Assembly (NCBI GenBank): GCA_945895375.1
Contig: CAMDEE010000009.1
Coordinates: 1 to 37,273, forward strand
From: Auritidibacter sp. Marseille-P8566
GTDB taxonomy: Bacteria; Actinomycetota; Actinomycetes; Actinomycetales; Microbacteriaceae
DNA: 37,273 nucleotides
Reading direction: 5' to 3'
Numbering within the stretch: the first letter of the stretch is position 1; the number at the start of each line of letters is the position of its first letter. A program made the position numbers and the translations under genes. Under the pieces are notes generated by a model, which worked only from the letters and a program-made list of their open reading frames with translations, was not told the origin of the DNA and did not search any database. Of this stretch, positions 37,244-37,273 are shown one piece after another.

Positions 37244-37273
37244 CTATGCCTCCACAGTTTCAGTAGGTGCAAC
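37244..37273 (-). CDS. rpsC: 30S ribosomal protein S3, last codons only
   Basis: The final nine codons before a TAG read VAPTETVEA, immediately upstream of rplP. This fits the acidic, variable C-terminal tail of actinobacterial S3 and the invariant rpsC-rplP order. The rest lies beyond the window, so the identification rests mainly on position. Confidence 0.75.
   Translation of the reverse strand, partial: VAPTETVEA

Overview
The window reads as a chromosomal segment of a small, mid-GC actinobacterium, most likely a planktonic Microbacteriaceae (Luna-cluster type, such as Rhodoluna or Aquiluna). This rests on gene order (guaB-guaB3-SURF1-DUF3817-guaA; infA-rpmJ-rpsM-rpsK-rpoA-rplQ-truA-rplM-rpsI-glmM), protein sequence character, very short intergenic gaps and GC that looks to be in the mid-40s percent (not measured). 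The genus is inference. No tRNA, rRNA, CRISPR, insertion sequence or prophage was seen, and no gene-free stretch exceeds 300 bases.

Layout. (1) 1-6455, plus strand: the 3' part of a giant secreted Ig-like repeat protein, with ten consecutive units of exactly 90 codons arranged in a 360-codon higher-order period, closed by a bidirectional terminator shared with guaA. (2) 6514-11963, minus: guanine nucleotide block guaB, guaB3, SURF1, DUF3817 and guaA; guaA has no ATG/GTG/TTG at the conserved N-terminus and probably starts at ATT. (3) 12027-14882: an orphan type 1 periplasmic-binding-fold protein, a stand-alone groES under a perfect CIRCE operator, and a divergent THUMP-like methyltransferase. 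(4) 14879-20826, minus: glmS, acpS, alr, tsaE, tsaB and a rimI-tsaD fusion, a tightly packed cell-wall and t6A tRNA modification operon. (5) 20846-22464: coaA, divergent from glmS across only 19 bp, and a secreted charged coiled-coil protein of unknown function. (6) 22556-37273, minus: glmM, rpsI, rplM, truA, rplQ, rpoA, rpsK, rpsM, rpmJ, infA, map, adk, secY and the spc/S10 ribosomal genes up to the last codons of rpsC.

How it fits together: most of the window is growth machinery. Ribosomal proteins, RNA polymerase alpha, SecY and Map build and export proteins; TruA, TsaB/D/E and RimI modify tRNA and ribosomes; GlmS, GlmM and Alr supply peptidoglycan precursors; GuaA/GuaB supply GMP; CoaA and AcpS supply CoA and holo-ACP. 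The accessory parts are the repeat protein, the small coiled-coil protein and the orphan binding protein. The less expected signals are the repeat architecture, the ATT start of guaA, the RimI-TsaD fusion, the 19-bp divergent promoter, and RNA structures before rplM and rpsM and at the truA start.
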